Part shown: positions 1 through 7,812 of the stretch, one piece after another
Layout: each line of letters begins with the position of its first letter
How positions within the stretch are numbered: the first letter of the stretch is position 1
NCBI GenBank assembly: GCA_963837265.1
Contig: CAWIMQ010000001.1
Location: 372,001 to 436,000 of the forward strand
DNA: 64,000 nt
Direction of reading: 5' to 3'
Source: DATBLE01 sp963837265
Lineage (GTDB): Bacteria > Actinomycetota > Thermoleophilia > Gaiellales > Gaiellaceae
Translations under genes and position numbers: made by a program
The notes under the pieces: generated by a model
Databases searched by the model: none
Seen by the model: the letters and a program-made list of their open reading frames with translations, nothing else
Told to the model about the DNA's origin: nothing

Positions 1-942
1 CCCTCGCAGGCGCTGGTCCACGCGACCACCACGGGCACGTTCGTGGTCACCCTGTCGTCGGCCGACCTCGGCGAAGGCCTGAAGACGGTGATCGGGCAGA
101 TCGCGGCCGAGACGCTCGGCCTGCCGGTCGACTACGTCCTCGTCGACACCGCCGACACCGACACCGGCCCCCACGACATGGGCACCTTCGCCAGCCGCGC
201 CACCCACCGCGTCGGCAACGCGGTGATGATGGCCGCCCGCGAGGCGCGCGAGGCGATGCTCGAGGTCGCGGCCGAGGAGCTCGAGGCGGACGCCCAGGAT
301 CTCGAGACCGACGGCTCCGGCTTCGTCAAGGTGCGGGGAGCCGAGGAGCGGAAGATCCACATCGTCGACCTCGCGCTCGCGGCCCACTTCAAGCACGGCC
401 GCACCCTCTCCGGGCGGGGCATCTTCCTGAAGCAGAAGAACGACCCGGTCCCCGAGACCGGCGAGATGGACCCCGACTCGTGCCAGGCGCACGCGTGCAC
501 GGTCGCGGACGTGGAGGTGGACGACGAGACCGGGGTCGTTGAGGTGCTCAGGCTCTTCAACGTCTACGAGGTGGGCCGGGCGGTCAACCCGGCGCTCGTC
601 AAGCAGCAGATCGAGGGAGGCGCGTGGATGGGCATGTCGCACGCGCTGTTCGAGACGGCCGAGCCCTACTACCCCGCACGCGACCACCTGCCGGTGAACT
701 TCGGCGAGTACCTGACGCCCGGCCCGGCCGACATCTGCGAGCTGGAGAGCGTCGTCATCGAGCGCCCCTCGTCGACCGGCCCGTACGGGGTCAAGGGGAT
801 CGGCGAGATGACGGCCAACTCGCCGATCGCCGCGATCGGCAACGCGATCTTCGATGCGTGCGGCGTCCGGCTCGACACGATGCCGTTCACCCCGGAGCGT
901 GTCCTGCGCGGGCTCGACGCGCTGGGCGACACCCGGGAATAG
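1..942 (+). CDS. Molybdenum hydroxylase large (catalytic) subunit, C-terminal part
   Basis: The reading frame is open from base 1, so the gene begins upstream of the window. The visible ~313 residues are the Mo-cofactor-binding C-terminal half of the xanthine dehydrogenase / aldehyde oxidase / CO dehydrogenase family. Landmarks are the segment TGPHDMGTFASRATHRVGNA and the late GVKGIGEM, whose Glu is the conserved active-site base of the family. These enzymes bind molybdopterin cytosine dinucleotide and hydroxylate a substrate, passing electrons to FeS and FAD partner subunits. The CoxD-like and CoxE-like genes that follow fit a cox-type maturation operon. The active-site loop that separates true CO dehydrogenase from other hydroxylases lies outside the window, so the substrate is undetermined. 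Confidence 0.88.
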   Translation, partial: PSQALVHATTTGTFVVTLSSADLGEGLKTVIGQIAAETLGLPVDYVLVDTADTDTGPHDMGTFASRATHRVGNAVMMAAREAREAMLEVAAEELEADAQDLETDGSGFVKVRGAEERKIHIVDLALAAHFKHGRTLSGRGIFLKQKNDPVPETGEMDPDSCQAHACTVADVEVDDETGVVEVLRLFNVYEVGRAVNPALVKQQIEGGAWMGMSHALFETAEPYYPARDHLPVNFGEYLTPGPADICELESVVIERPSSTGPYGVKGIGEMTANSPIAAIGNAIFDACGVRLDTMPFTPERVLRGLDALGDTRE

Positions 943-973
943 CGCGAGCCCCAGGAAAGGAGGACGAGAGGCG

Positions 974-1276
974 ATGCTCAAGCTGATCTCGCTGCTGCGC
1001 CGGGCGGAGGGGATGTCGAAGGAGGAGTTCCGCTCGTGGGTGCTCGACGAGCACGCCGCCATGGCGCGCGACCTGGAGGGGCTGCGTGGCTACACCGTGA
1101 GCCTCGCCGAGGCCGACGACAGCGCTTACGACTGCGTCAACGAGCTCTGGTTCGACGACGAGGCCGCTCGCGCGGCGGCGTTCGGGTCGGAGCACGGCCA
1201 GGCGGTCGCGGCCGACGCGGCGGCGCACGCCTCCGAGCGCGTCCACCTGGTCACCACCGAGTACCGCCAGCTCTGA
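974..1276 (+). CDS. EthD-family small protein
   Basis: A 100-residue ferredoxin-like alpha/beta protein of the EthD / dimeric alpha-beta barrel type. The opening MLKLISLLRRAEGMSKEEF, the following WVLDEHAAMARDL and the C-terminal HLVTTEYRQL match the usual layout of the family. A strong AGGAAAGGAGG ribosome site ends about 11 nt before the ATG and fixes the start. It lies between the Mo-hydroxylase subunit and the MoxR ATPase, so it is probably cotranscribed with them. EthD proteins have been tied to oxidative degradation operons but have no firmly known reaction; a role as an accessory to the hydroxylase is only inferred from position. Confidence 0.72.
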   Translation: MLKLISLLRRAEGMSKEEFRSWVLDEHAAMARDLEGLRGYTVSLAEADDSAYDCVNELWFDDEAARAAAFGSEHGQAVAADAAAHASERVHLVTTEYRQL

Positions 1277-1277
1277 C

Positions 1278-2162
1278 GTGAGCCCGGACGACGCGCGCGG
1301 CCCGGGCTCCCCGGCCGAGCTCGAGCGCCGGCTCGCCGACGAGCGCTACTTCGCCGACGCCGGTCTCCTCACGGCCATCCAGCTTGCGCTCGCCCTCGGC
1401 CGCCCGCTGCTCCTCGAAGGCGAGCCGGGAGTCGGCAAGACCGAGGTCGGCAACGTGCTCGCCCGCGTGCTGGGCAGAGAGCTGGTCCGCCTGCAGTGCT
1501 ACGAGGGCCTCGACGCGGCCCAGGCCCTCTACGAGTGGAACTATCCGAAGCAGCTCCTCTCCCTGCGCGCCGCCGAGGCGCAGGGCGCCGAGATCGGAGA
1601 CGTCTACGACGAGCGATTCCTGCTCGAGCGGCCGCTGCTGCGCACGGTGCGCGCGCCCGCCGGCGTCGTGCTCCTCGTCGACGAGATCGACCGGTCCGAC
1701 AACGAGTTCGAGGCGTTCCTGCTCGAGTTCCTCGGCGACTTCCAGATCACGATCCCCGAGCTCGGGACGCTGCGCGCGGCCGTGCCTCCCGTCGTCGTCG
1801 TCACCTCGAACCGCACGCGCGAGCTCCACGACGCGCTCAAGCGCCGCTGCCTCTACCACTGGATCCCGATGCCCGAGCCCGACCGCGAGCAGGCGATCGT
1901 CCGCGCCCGCGCGCCGGGCGTCCAGGAAGAGGCGGCGGCCACGCTCGTCCGGGCCGTGAACGCCGTCCGCGCCCTGCCCCTCCTGAAGCGGCCCGGGATC
2001 GCCGAGTCGATCGACTGGGCCCAGGGGGCGGCCGTGCTCGCCGCCGGTGGCGACCCGTGGCCGGTGGCGCTGCGCCGCTCGCTCGGACTGCTGGTGAAGG
2101 ACGAAGAGGACCTGGCACTCGTCGAGAGCAACTCGAAGCGGGTGTTCGGTGGCGGCGACTGA
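1278..2162 (+). CDS. MoxR-family AAA+ ATPase (CoxD-like)
   Basis: A 294-residue AAA+ ATPase. Walker A GEPGVGKTE is near residue 48, Walker B VVLLVDEID near residue 130, and the sensor stretch VVVVTSNRTRELHDALKRRC follows; this is the MoxR architecture. In cox operons CoxD is a chaperone-like ATPase acting with the VWA protein CoxE to install the metal-sulfur part of the Mo active site. The GTG start lies 1 nt after the preceding stop, and the 3' end overlaps the next gene by 14 bp, so translation is probably coupled. Function is by family and context. Confidence 0.85.
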   Translation: MSPDDARGPGSPAELERRLADERYFADAGLLTAIQLALALGRPLLLEGEPGVGKTEVGNVLARVLGRELVRLQCYEGLDAAQALYEWNYPKQLLSLRAAEAQGAEIGDVYDERFLLERPLLRTVRAPAGVVLLVDEIDRSDNEFEAFLLEFLGDFQITIPELGTLRAAVPPVVVVTSNRTRELHDALKRRCLYHWIPMPEPDREQAIVRARAPGVQEEAAATLVRAVNAVRALPLLKRPGIAESIDWAQGAAVLAAGGDPWPVALRRSLGLLVKDEEDLALVESNSKRVFGGGD

Positions 2163-3345
2163 CGCCGCGCCCGCGGCCCGCGCCGCCGCTCACCTGGACG
2201 GCTTCGTCCGTGCCCTCGGCGAGGCCGGTGTCCGCGCTGCGATGCCGAAGCGGGTCGACTTCCTCAGAGCGCTGAGCCTGCTTCCCCCGGCGAGCGTCGA
2301 CGGCCTCTACTGGATCGCGCGCGTGACCCTGGTCACGCGGCTCGATGACCTCGGGCCGTTCGACCAGGTCTTCGACGCCTGGTTCCGGATCGAGCCGCGC
2401 CCGCGCCCGGAGGCGAGGCAGTCCCCGTCGGCCGACCGGCGCGAGGGCCGCTCGCAGAGGCCGACGGGCGAGGGCGAGGGCGAGGCGGGCGAGCCCGGCG
2501 GGCGGGCGGGCCTGGAGGCGAGCGGCGTCGAGGTCGTCTCGCCGAAGACGTTTCCGCCGACCGGCGTGCAGGCGCGCGCCGTGCTCGGCGAGATCCGGCG
2601 GGCGCTGCCGGACTCGCTGCCCGCAGCCGAGTCCCGGCGCCTGCGGCGCGCCCGGACGGGAGGGCGGCTCGACCTCGCGCGCGTCTGCCGCGAGGCGAAC
2701 CGGACCGCGGGAGAGGTCGTCCGCCTCCACTGGCGCGGGCGACCGAGGCGCACGCGGCCGGTGCTCCTCCTGGTCGACGTCTCCGGGTCGATGAAGCAGC
2801 ACAGCGCCGACCTCCTCCGGTTCGCCCACGCGGCGGTGGCGAGCGCGGCCCGGGTCGAGGTCTTCACCTTCGGGACGCGGCTCACCCGGGTCACGGAGCG
2901 GCTGCGCGCACCGGACGTCGACCGCGCGCTCGCCTCGCTCGGCAGGGCCGTGCTCGACGCCGACGCCGGGACGCGCATCGGCACCGCCCTCGACGAGCTG
3001 CTCGGCAACGCCCGGCACCGGTCTCGCGCGCGCGGAGCCCTCGTCGCCGTCCTCTCGGACGGCCTCGAGCGCGGCGACTGCGCGGCGATGGTCCGCTGCG
3101 TGCGCCGCCTCGAGCTGCTCTCGCACCGCCTCGTCTGGTGGTCGCCGCTCGCGTGCAGCCCCGGCTACCGGCCGGTCACGCGCGGCATGCGCGAGGTGCT
3201 CGCGAGCCTGGACGAGCTCGAGGGCGTGCGCGACCTCGACTCGGCGCTCGCCGCCGTCCGCCGCCTGCCGCTCACCGCCGCCGGCCCGCGGGGTGGAGCC
3301 GCGCGCGCGTGGGCGGCCACTCTCGAGACGGGAGGAGCACGATGA
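2149..3345 (+). CDS. VWA-domain protein (CoxE-like)
   Basis: A 398-residue protein with a GTG start overlapping the MoxR gene. The first ~200 residues are an Arg/Pro-rich region typical of CoxE. The C-terminal half is a von Willebrand A domain with the metal-ion-dependent adhesion site LLLVDVSGSMKQHSADLL (DxSxS). MoxR-VWA pairs are a common two-component chaperone unit; here it follows a Mo-hydroxylase subunit, which favours the CoxD/CoxE maturation role. The stop overlaps the start of the next gene (ATGA). Confidence 0.83.
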   Translation: MAATDAAPAARAAAHLDGFVRALGEAGVRAAMPKRVDFLRALSLLPPASVDGLYWIARVTLVTRLDDLGPFDQVFDAWFRIEPRPRPEARQSPSADRREGRSQRPTGEGEGEAGEPGGRAGLEASGVEVVSPKTFPPTGVQARAVLGEIRRALPDSLPAAESRRLRRARTGGRLDLARVCREANRTAGEVVRLHWRGRPRRTRPVLLLVDVSGSMKQHSADLLRFAHAAVASAARVEVFTFGTRLTRVTERLRAPDVDRALASLGRAVLDADAGTRIGTALDELLGNARHRSRARGALVAVLSDGLERGDCAAMVRCVRRLELLSHRLVWWSPLACSPGYRPVTRGMREVLASLDELEGVRDLDSALAAVRRLPLTAAGPRGGAARAWAATLETGGAR

Positions 3346-4235
3346 GCCAGAACCACGTCGTCGACGCCCACCACCACGTGTGGCGGCAGGCCGACCTGCC
3401 GTGGTTGAGCGGCCCGATGGTGCCGAGGATCTTCGGCCCGTACGAGCCGCTGCGGCGCGACTACCCGATCGAGGAGTACCTCGCCGACATCTCCGAGTCG
3501 GGCGTCGCCGCCTCCGTCTACGTGCAGACGAACTGGCCGCTCGAGCGCTCGCTGGACGAGGTGCGGTGGGTGCAGGCGGTGCACGAGCAGACCGGCTGGC
3601 CGAGCGCGATCGTCGCCTCCGCCGACCTGTTCGACCCGGAGGCGGCCGCGGTCTTCGCCGCCGAACGGGCGGCCTCGCCGCTCGTGCGCGGCGTCCGCCT
3701 GCAACTGCACTGGCACGAGGACGAGCGCTACCGCTTCGCCGCCGCGCCCGACCGGATGAACGATCCCGTCCTGCGGGGCAACGTCGCCCGGCTCGCCGAT
3801 CTCGGCTGGGTCTTCGAGCTTCAGGTCTTCCCCGGGCAGATGGCCGACGCCGCGCGCTTCGCCGCCGCGTTGCCGGAGGTCGGGTTCGTCCTGGTCCACG
3901 CGGGGATGCTCGAGAGCAGCGCCGACGAGCACGTGACCCCGTGGCTGGCCGGGCTCGACCTGCTCGCAGAGCAGCCCAACGTCTCGGTCAAGCTGAGCGG
4001 CCAGGGGACGTTCGTCCACCACGTCGACGAGGAGCTGATCGGCCTCGTCGCCGGCGCGTGCCTGGAGCGCTTCTGCTCGGAGCGGTGCATGTTCGGCAGC
4101 AACTTCCCGATCGAGAAGCTGTGGACGGACTACTCGACGCTGCTCGGCGCGTGGTCGGGCGCGCTCGGGCCCCAGCCCGATGCCGTGCGCCGAGACGTCT
4201 TCGGCGCCACCGCCCGGCGCGTGTACAGGCTCTGA
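3342..4235 (+). CDS. Amidohydrolase-2 family TIM-barrel hydrolase
   Basis: A 297-residue predicted metal-dependent hydrolase (COG3618 type). The opening VVDAHHHVW holds the N-terminal HxH-like metal motif; ELQVFPGQ, FVLVHAGM and CMFGSNFPIEKLW (C-terminal Asn/Ser variant of the metal-Asp strand) follow in family order. Members hydrolyse lactones or decarboxylate small aromatic or sugar acids. It is joined to the VWA gene by a 4-bp ATGA overlap and follows a GGAGGAG ribosome site. The substrate may be the product of the upstream hydroxylase, but nothing in the sequence proves that. Confidence 0.78.
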   Translation: MSQNHVVDAHHHVWRQADLPWLSGPMVPRIFGPYEPLRRDYPIEEYLADISESGVAASVYVQTNWPLERSLDEVRWVQAVHEQTGWPSAIVASADLFDPEAAAVFAAERAASPLVRGVRLQLHWHEDERYRFAAAPDRMNDPVLRGNVARLADLGWVFELQVFPGQMADAARFAAALPEVGFVLVHAGMLESSADEHVTPWLAGLDLLAEQPNVSVKLSGQGTFVHHVDEELIGLVAGACLERFCSERCMFGSNFPIEKLWTDYSTLLGAWSGALGPQPDAVRRDVFGATARRVYRL

Positions 4236-4268
4236 GCCCCCACGCGCGGGCTAATCCGGCCGGCCGGG

Positions 4269-5426
4269 TCAGCGCCGGCTCGGCACGAACACCGCCGCCG
4301 GCGGGAGCACCGCCAGCGCGGAGGCCCAGAGGCAGGCGACGACGATCAGTCCGACGCGGCCGTGACCGGGCAGGGAGAAGGTGAGGCCGACGAGCGGCAC
4401 GCCGGCGACCGCGAACGCGTTGGCGAGGAAGTTGACGAACCCGATCGCCGCGGCCGGGCGATCGGCCCGCAGGCGCTGCGCACCGCTGAAGACAGGGCCG
4501 AACGGCAGCCCTGCGCCGATGCCGACGGCGGCAGCCGCGACCACGCCGGCCGCGAACGGGGGCTCGAGCGTCAGCGCCACGGTCCCGGCCGCGCCCGTGA
4601 GCACCCCGATCCGGATCACACGCAGGGTCAGGTCGGGGCGTCGATCGCCGAGCCAGCCGCCGAGCGGCCGCGAGGCGATCCCGGCGAAGAGCGTCAGCGC
4701 CCCTGCCGCGCCGGCCTCGGCGGCCGAGTAGCGGGGCCCGCGCTCGAGCAGGGTGACGACCCAGGTCCCGACGAGGAGGCTCGACCCGTACGAGGCCGTG
4801 TAGAGCGCACCGAGGCGGTACAGGCGCCGGTCGCGAAGGACGGAGGCGAGGCCGGTCGCGGCGGCGGCGGGCCGCGGAGACGGCACGGGACGGTCTCCGC
4901 GCAGCGGAAGCAGGGAGACGGCGAGCGCACAGCCGGCGAGGGCCGCCGCGCTCAGCCAGCTCACGCGCCAGGCCGCGTCGTGCCCGACCTGGGGCAGCAG
5001 CGCCAGCGCCAGGCCCGCACCCGACATCGCCGTGCCCCCGTACAGCCCCTGCGCGAAGGCGGACGCCTGCCGCGCGCGAAGAAGGTCGCTGCCCGCCACG
5101 AAGCACAGCGCAGTTCCGATCCCGAGGACGAGGCGCATGAGGAGGCCGAGCACCGGGTCGGGCGTGATCGCGCCCACCCCGTCTGCTGCGGCGAGTATCG
5201 ACAGGCCGGCGATCGCGGACGCGCGGGCTCCGTACCGGTCGACGAGCCTGCCGCTCGGCAGCTGCATGAGCGCGTGGGTGGCGACCGCGGCGGCGGCAAG
5301 CACGCCGACGAACGCGAGGGAGACGCCGTACGAGTCGGCCATCGGGCCGGCCACGGCGCCGACGTTGCCGACCAGCCACCCGGCGACGAGCGCGAGCAGG
5401 AAGGGAGGAAGGGCCGCGCGGCTCAC
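4269..5426 (-). CDS. MFS transporter
   Basis: A 385-residue major facilitator protein with about twelve hydrophobic segments and the loop 2-3 signature GRLVDRYGAR (a G-x-x-x-D-R/K-x-G-R motif), repeated in weaker form as GGWLGDRRPDL in the second half. The GTG start has an AGGAGGG ribosome site on the minus strand. It ends convergently 33 bp from the amidohydrolase and is transcribed away from the DeoR-type regulator, which could control it. Substrate unknown; sugar or organic acid import would suit the locus. Confidence 0.82.
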   Translation of the reverse strand: MSRAALPPFLLALVAGWLVGNVGAVAGPMADSYGVSLAFVGVLAAAAVATHALMQLPSGRLVDRYGARASAIAGLSILAAADGVGAITPDPVLGLLMRLVLGIGTALCFVAGSDLLRARQASAFAQGLYGGTAMSGAGLALALLPQVGHDAAWRVSWLSAAALAGCALAVSLLPLRGDRPVPSPRPAAAATGLASVLRDRRLYRLGALYTASYGSSLLVGTWVVTLLERGPRYSAAEAGAAGALTLFAGIASRPLGGWLGDRRPDLTLRVIRIGVLTGAAGTVALTLEPPFAAGVVAAAAVGIGAGLPFGPVFSGAQRLRADRPAAAIGFVNFLANAFAVAGVPLVGLTFSLPGHGRVGLIVVACLWASALAVLPPAAVFVPSRR

Positions 5427-5681
5427 GGGCGAGCCCTCCTCGACGAGATGCCATCAGGATCTATCAACTAGCTTCTCGAATCTAGCTCGCGAGAGCCCTC
5501 GGGAGGCCCAACCGGAGGATGAAAGATACGCGCACATGATGAGAGAACTTGACAGACGATGGAGTATGTTCCTGTTAGTCTGCCGAGGAGTGAACGAGCA
5601 GACATGCTAATTCTTGACTCGAGGCGGAAGAGCGCGGTGAGGAGCCGGCGCCGCCTCCACTCGGCCGGGCGGGCCTGACCG
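5427..5681. promoter_or_regulatory. Divergent promoter region between MFS transporter and DeoR regulator
   Basis: 255 bp without a gene and noticeably richer in A/T than its flanks. ATGAAAGA at 5519-5526 (TCTTTCAT on the minus strand) is shared with two other divergent regions of the sugar locus. TTGACA at 5549-5554 resembles a -35 box, but no good -10 lies 16-18 bp downstream. This is the probable site of autoregulation by the DeoR protein. Confidence 0.5.
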
Positions 5682-6467
5682 ATGCCCGCCGACCTCCGCA
5701 GGGCGCAAATCCTCGATCTGATCCGCCGCTCGGGCGGCGCCTCGGTCCAGGACCTGGCGGACAGCTGCAACGTCGCTCCGATCACGATCCATCGCGACCT
5801 CGACCGCCTCGCCCGCGAGGGCCTGATCAAGCGGGTCCGCGGCGGCGCGCAGGCGATCGACTCGATCGACCGCCGCGACGGGACGGACTGGCACCGCCGG
5901 CTCGCCCAGGCCGAGAGCGAGAAGGAGGGGATCGCAGCGGCGGCGAGGAAGCTCGTCCGCGAGGGGTCGACCATCTTCCTGGACGCCTCGACGACCTCGT
6001 TCGCGCTTGCCCGCCAGCTCGAGCGGCGTCCCCCCTCGCGGCTGACGGTCGTGACCAACTCGCCGGCGGTCGCCCACGAGCTCACCAGCCCCTCGATCCA
6101 CCTGATCATCGCGCCGGGAGAGGTCGACCAGAACCTCCGCATCATCGCCGGGCCGTGGACGGTCGAGTTCCTGAGCCACCTGAACTTCGAGGCCGCGTTC
6201 GTCTCCGGCGTCGGGCTGACGGTCGAGCTCGGGCTGACCACGGGGCAGTGGGGCATCGCCGACTCGCTGAGAGCCGCGATCGCGGTCTCCGAGCGGACGT
6301 ATGCGCTCGTCGACTCGACGAAGCTGGGGCGCAGCTCCCTGCTGCCGGTCGCACGGCTCGAGGAGCTCGAGGCGATCGTCGTCGACCGTGGCATCCCCAC
6401 GGAGCTGCTGGCCGAGTTCGAGCAGGCCGGGGCGCGGATGATCGTGGCCGGCAGGCGCGGGTCGTAA
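5682..6467 (+). CDS. DeoR/GlpR-family transcriptional regulator
   Basis: A 261-residue repressor. The N-terminal winged helix (residues 4-60) contains the DeoR signature: RRAQILDLI, SVQDLADSCNVAPITIHRDL, then the wing LIKRVRGGA. The C-terminal domain is the phosphosugar-sensing ISOCOT/DeoRC fold with EGSTIFLDASTTSFALA and TNSPAVAHEL. Members typically release DNA on binding a sugar phosphate. It lies next to the MFS gene and upstream of the ABC importer and sugar-enzyme operons, whose promoters share a TCTTTCAT motif, so it is the natural candidate for the local regulator. The start has no clear ribosome site. Confidence 0.88.
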   Translation: MPADLRRAQILDLIRRSGGASVQDLADSCNVAPITIHRDLDRLAREGLIKRVRGGAQAIDSIDRRDGTDWHRRLAQAESEKEGIAAAARKLVREGSTIFLDASTTSFALARQLERRPPSRLTVVTNSPAVAHELTSPSIHLIIAPGEVDQNLRIIAGPWTVEFLSHLNFEAAFVSGVGLTVELGLTTGQWGIADSLRAAIAVSERTYALVDSTKLGRSSLLPVARLEELEAIVVDRGIPTELLAEFEQAGARMIVAGRRGS

Positions 6468-6495
6468 GCGAGGCGTCGGCCGTATCCTGGGGCAG

Positions 6496-6858
6496 ATGAG
6501 AGGCATCGCCGCGCTCTCGGCCGCGTCCGCGGCCGTCCTGCTCGCCGGGTGCGGCGGCGGCAGCACCTCGCCGAAGACCGGGACCTTCACGAGCCCGGAG
6601 GCGCCCGCCTACGTCGCGCCGGCCGGCCGGCAGTTCCAGGGGCGCGACTCGAAGACGATCGGCACGATCGTCGTCAGCCGGCGATCGACGCTCCGGTGGG
6701 CATCCGACGGCCCCCTGTTCCAGCTCTGGGACACCGCCCAGCGCATCCGGGTGCGGACGCAGGAGCATGCGGGCACCGTCGCGGTCGCGCCGGGGACGTA
6801 CAGGGAGGTTTCCGTGATCGCCTTCGGGCGCTGGCTGATCACGATCAGCCCCGGCTAA
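6496..6858 (+). CDS. Small predicted lipoprotein
   Basis: A 120-residue protein with a type II signal peptide: a hydrophobic run after MRGIAAL and the lipobox LLAGC, which places the mature N-terminus at Cys18. The mature part is short, with a beta-rich stretch ending in GRWLITISPG; no family is recognised. The ATG lies 7 nt after TATCCT (6483-6488), the leaderless pattern seen repeatedly in this window. It is probably surface-anchored; function unknown. Confidence 0.7.
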   Translation: MRGIAALSAASAAVLLAGCGGGSTSPKTGTFTSPEAPAYVAPAGRQFQGRDSKTIGTIVVSRRSTLRWASDGPLFQLWDTAQRIRVRTQEHAGTVAVAPGTYREVSVIAFGRWLITISPG

Positions 6859-6862
6859 GTGA

Positions 6863-7100
6863 CGGGGGAACCCATGGTTCTCCGGTCGGGGAGAACCCAT
6901 GGTTCTCCCCGACGCCCCTCTCCTTCGCTTCCGGCGAGCCGGTGGGTGCGGCGCCCGCGCAGGTCGGGCGCCGCGACGAGCCGCTGCCGGAGAGCCCGGG
7001 ATGACGACGGGGGAACGACTCGTTCCCCCGTGCCCCTCTCCTTCGCTTGCCTGCTGACGGCGGGCCGGTGGGTGCCGCGCCCGCGCTGGTCGGGCGCGGC
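6863..7100. repeat. Tandem composite palindromic element (two units)
   Basis: Fills most of the gene-free gap between the lipoprotein and the DsbA-like gene. Unit 1 has an 11-bp stem hairpin (arms 6886-6896 and 6902-6912), preceded by a partial duplicate at 6864-6883, then the module GCCCCTCTCCTTCGCTT (6914-6930), then GCCGGTGGGTGC and a 10-bp stem hairpin (6948-6957 / 6965-6974). Unit 2 repeats this order: an 11-bp hairpin ACGGGGGAACG (7008-7018) with its mirror at 7022-7032, the identical 17-mer (7032-7048), the identical 12-mer (7064-7075) and a 10-bp hairpin (7074-7083 / 7091-7100). The last stems differ by a compensated G-C to C-G swap. Related copies lie near 20.9 and 50.6 kb. Confidence 0.85.
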
Positions 7101-7134
7101 GAGGGAACCGCGCGAGACCTTCCGGCCGGCGGGC

Positions 7135-7812
7135 TCAGCCCTTCAGGAGCGCGTCGAGCGCGGGCTCGACGCCGAGGGCGTCGAGCGAGGTGACCTCGAG
7201 CGGCCGGAGCGAGCCGTTCGTGGGCCCGACGGCGAACGAGGGCGTCTTCGAGACGCGCGCCGCCGAGGCGAAGCTCGAGGCGGCCGCGACCTGCCGAGCG
7301 ACGGCCGCCGAGCCGCGGTCGGCGAGCATGCTGCGGACGTTCAACCCGCTCACCATCCGGCCGATCGAGCGCAGCAGCGCGTCGCTGACCCAGTTCGAGT
7401 TCTCGTGCCCCTGGTTCAGGTAGAGGAGCTCGACGACGTTCCAGAGATGGTTCTGACGCCCCGCCGCGAGGGCCGCGCGGAACGCCTTCGCCGAATCCGG
7501 GCCGATGAAGGTCATGCCGACGAAGACGAGTCGGACCTTGCCCGGGCGCACGTACTTCCGGACGATCGTCGGCAGCGCGTTTCGCTCCCACGACGCGCAT
7601 GCGGGGCACTGGAGGTCGCCGAACTCGACGAGCGTGACCGGCGCTTTGGGGGAGCCGAGGTCGACCCCGTGCTGGGGGATGCCGCGGAGGAGCGCCGCGA
7701 CCTGCGTCTTGCCGACCGGGTTCGGCGCCGGCGCCGCGTGCCCGCCGGCGACTCCGGCCGCGAGCGCGACGGCAAGGGCGGCGCCGAGCGCGAGGCTACG
7801 ACCCGGGCGCAT
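7135..7812 (-). CDS. DsbA-like thioredoxin-fold protein, exported
   Basis: 225 residues with an N-terminal signal or anchor (SLALGAALAVALAAGVAGG) and a DsbA/DSBA-like thioredoxin domain. The redox motif CPAC is in EFGDLQCPACASWERNA, and a cis-Pro region VSKTPSFAVG comes late; both are as in extracytoplasmic disulfide oxidoreductases of the DSBA/thioredoxin_4 group. Its start overlaps the 3' end of the ABC ATPase gene by 17 bp, so it is the last member of the importer operon. A role in folding the secreted binding protein or another exported partner is inferred only. Confidence 0.82.
   Translation of the reverse strand: MRPGRSLALGAALAVALAAGVAGGHAAPAPNPVGKTQVAALLRGIPQHGVDLGSPKAPVTLVEFGDLQCPACASWERNALPTIVRKYVRPGKVRLVFVGMTFIGPDSAKAFRAALAAGRQNHLWNVVELLYLNQGHENSNWVSDALLRSIGRMVSGLNVRSMLADRGSAAVARQVAAASSFASAARVSKTPSFAVGPTNGSLRPLEVTSLDALGVEPALDALLKG

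Noticed and set aside
1..942. Naming the first gene coxL
   Set aside because: The diagnostic active-site loop is outside the window, so CO dehydrogenase cannot be distinguished from related hydroxylases.
5549..5581. TTGACA as a -35 box of the DeoR promoter
   Set aside because: The nearest TANNNT (TAGTCT at 5576-5581) is 21 bp away, too far for a standard spacer.
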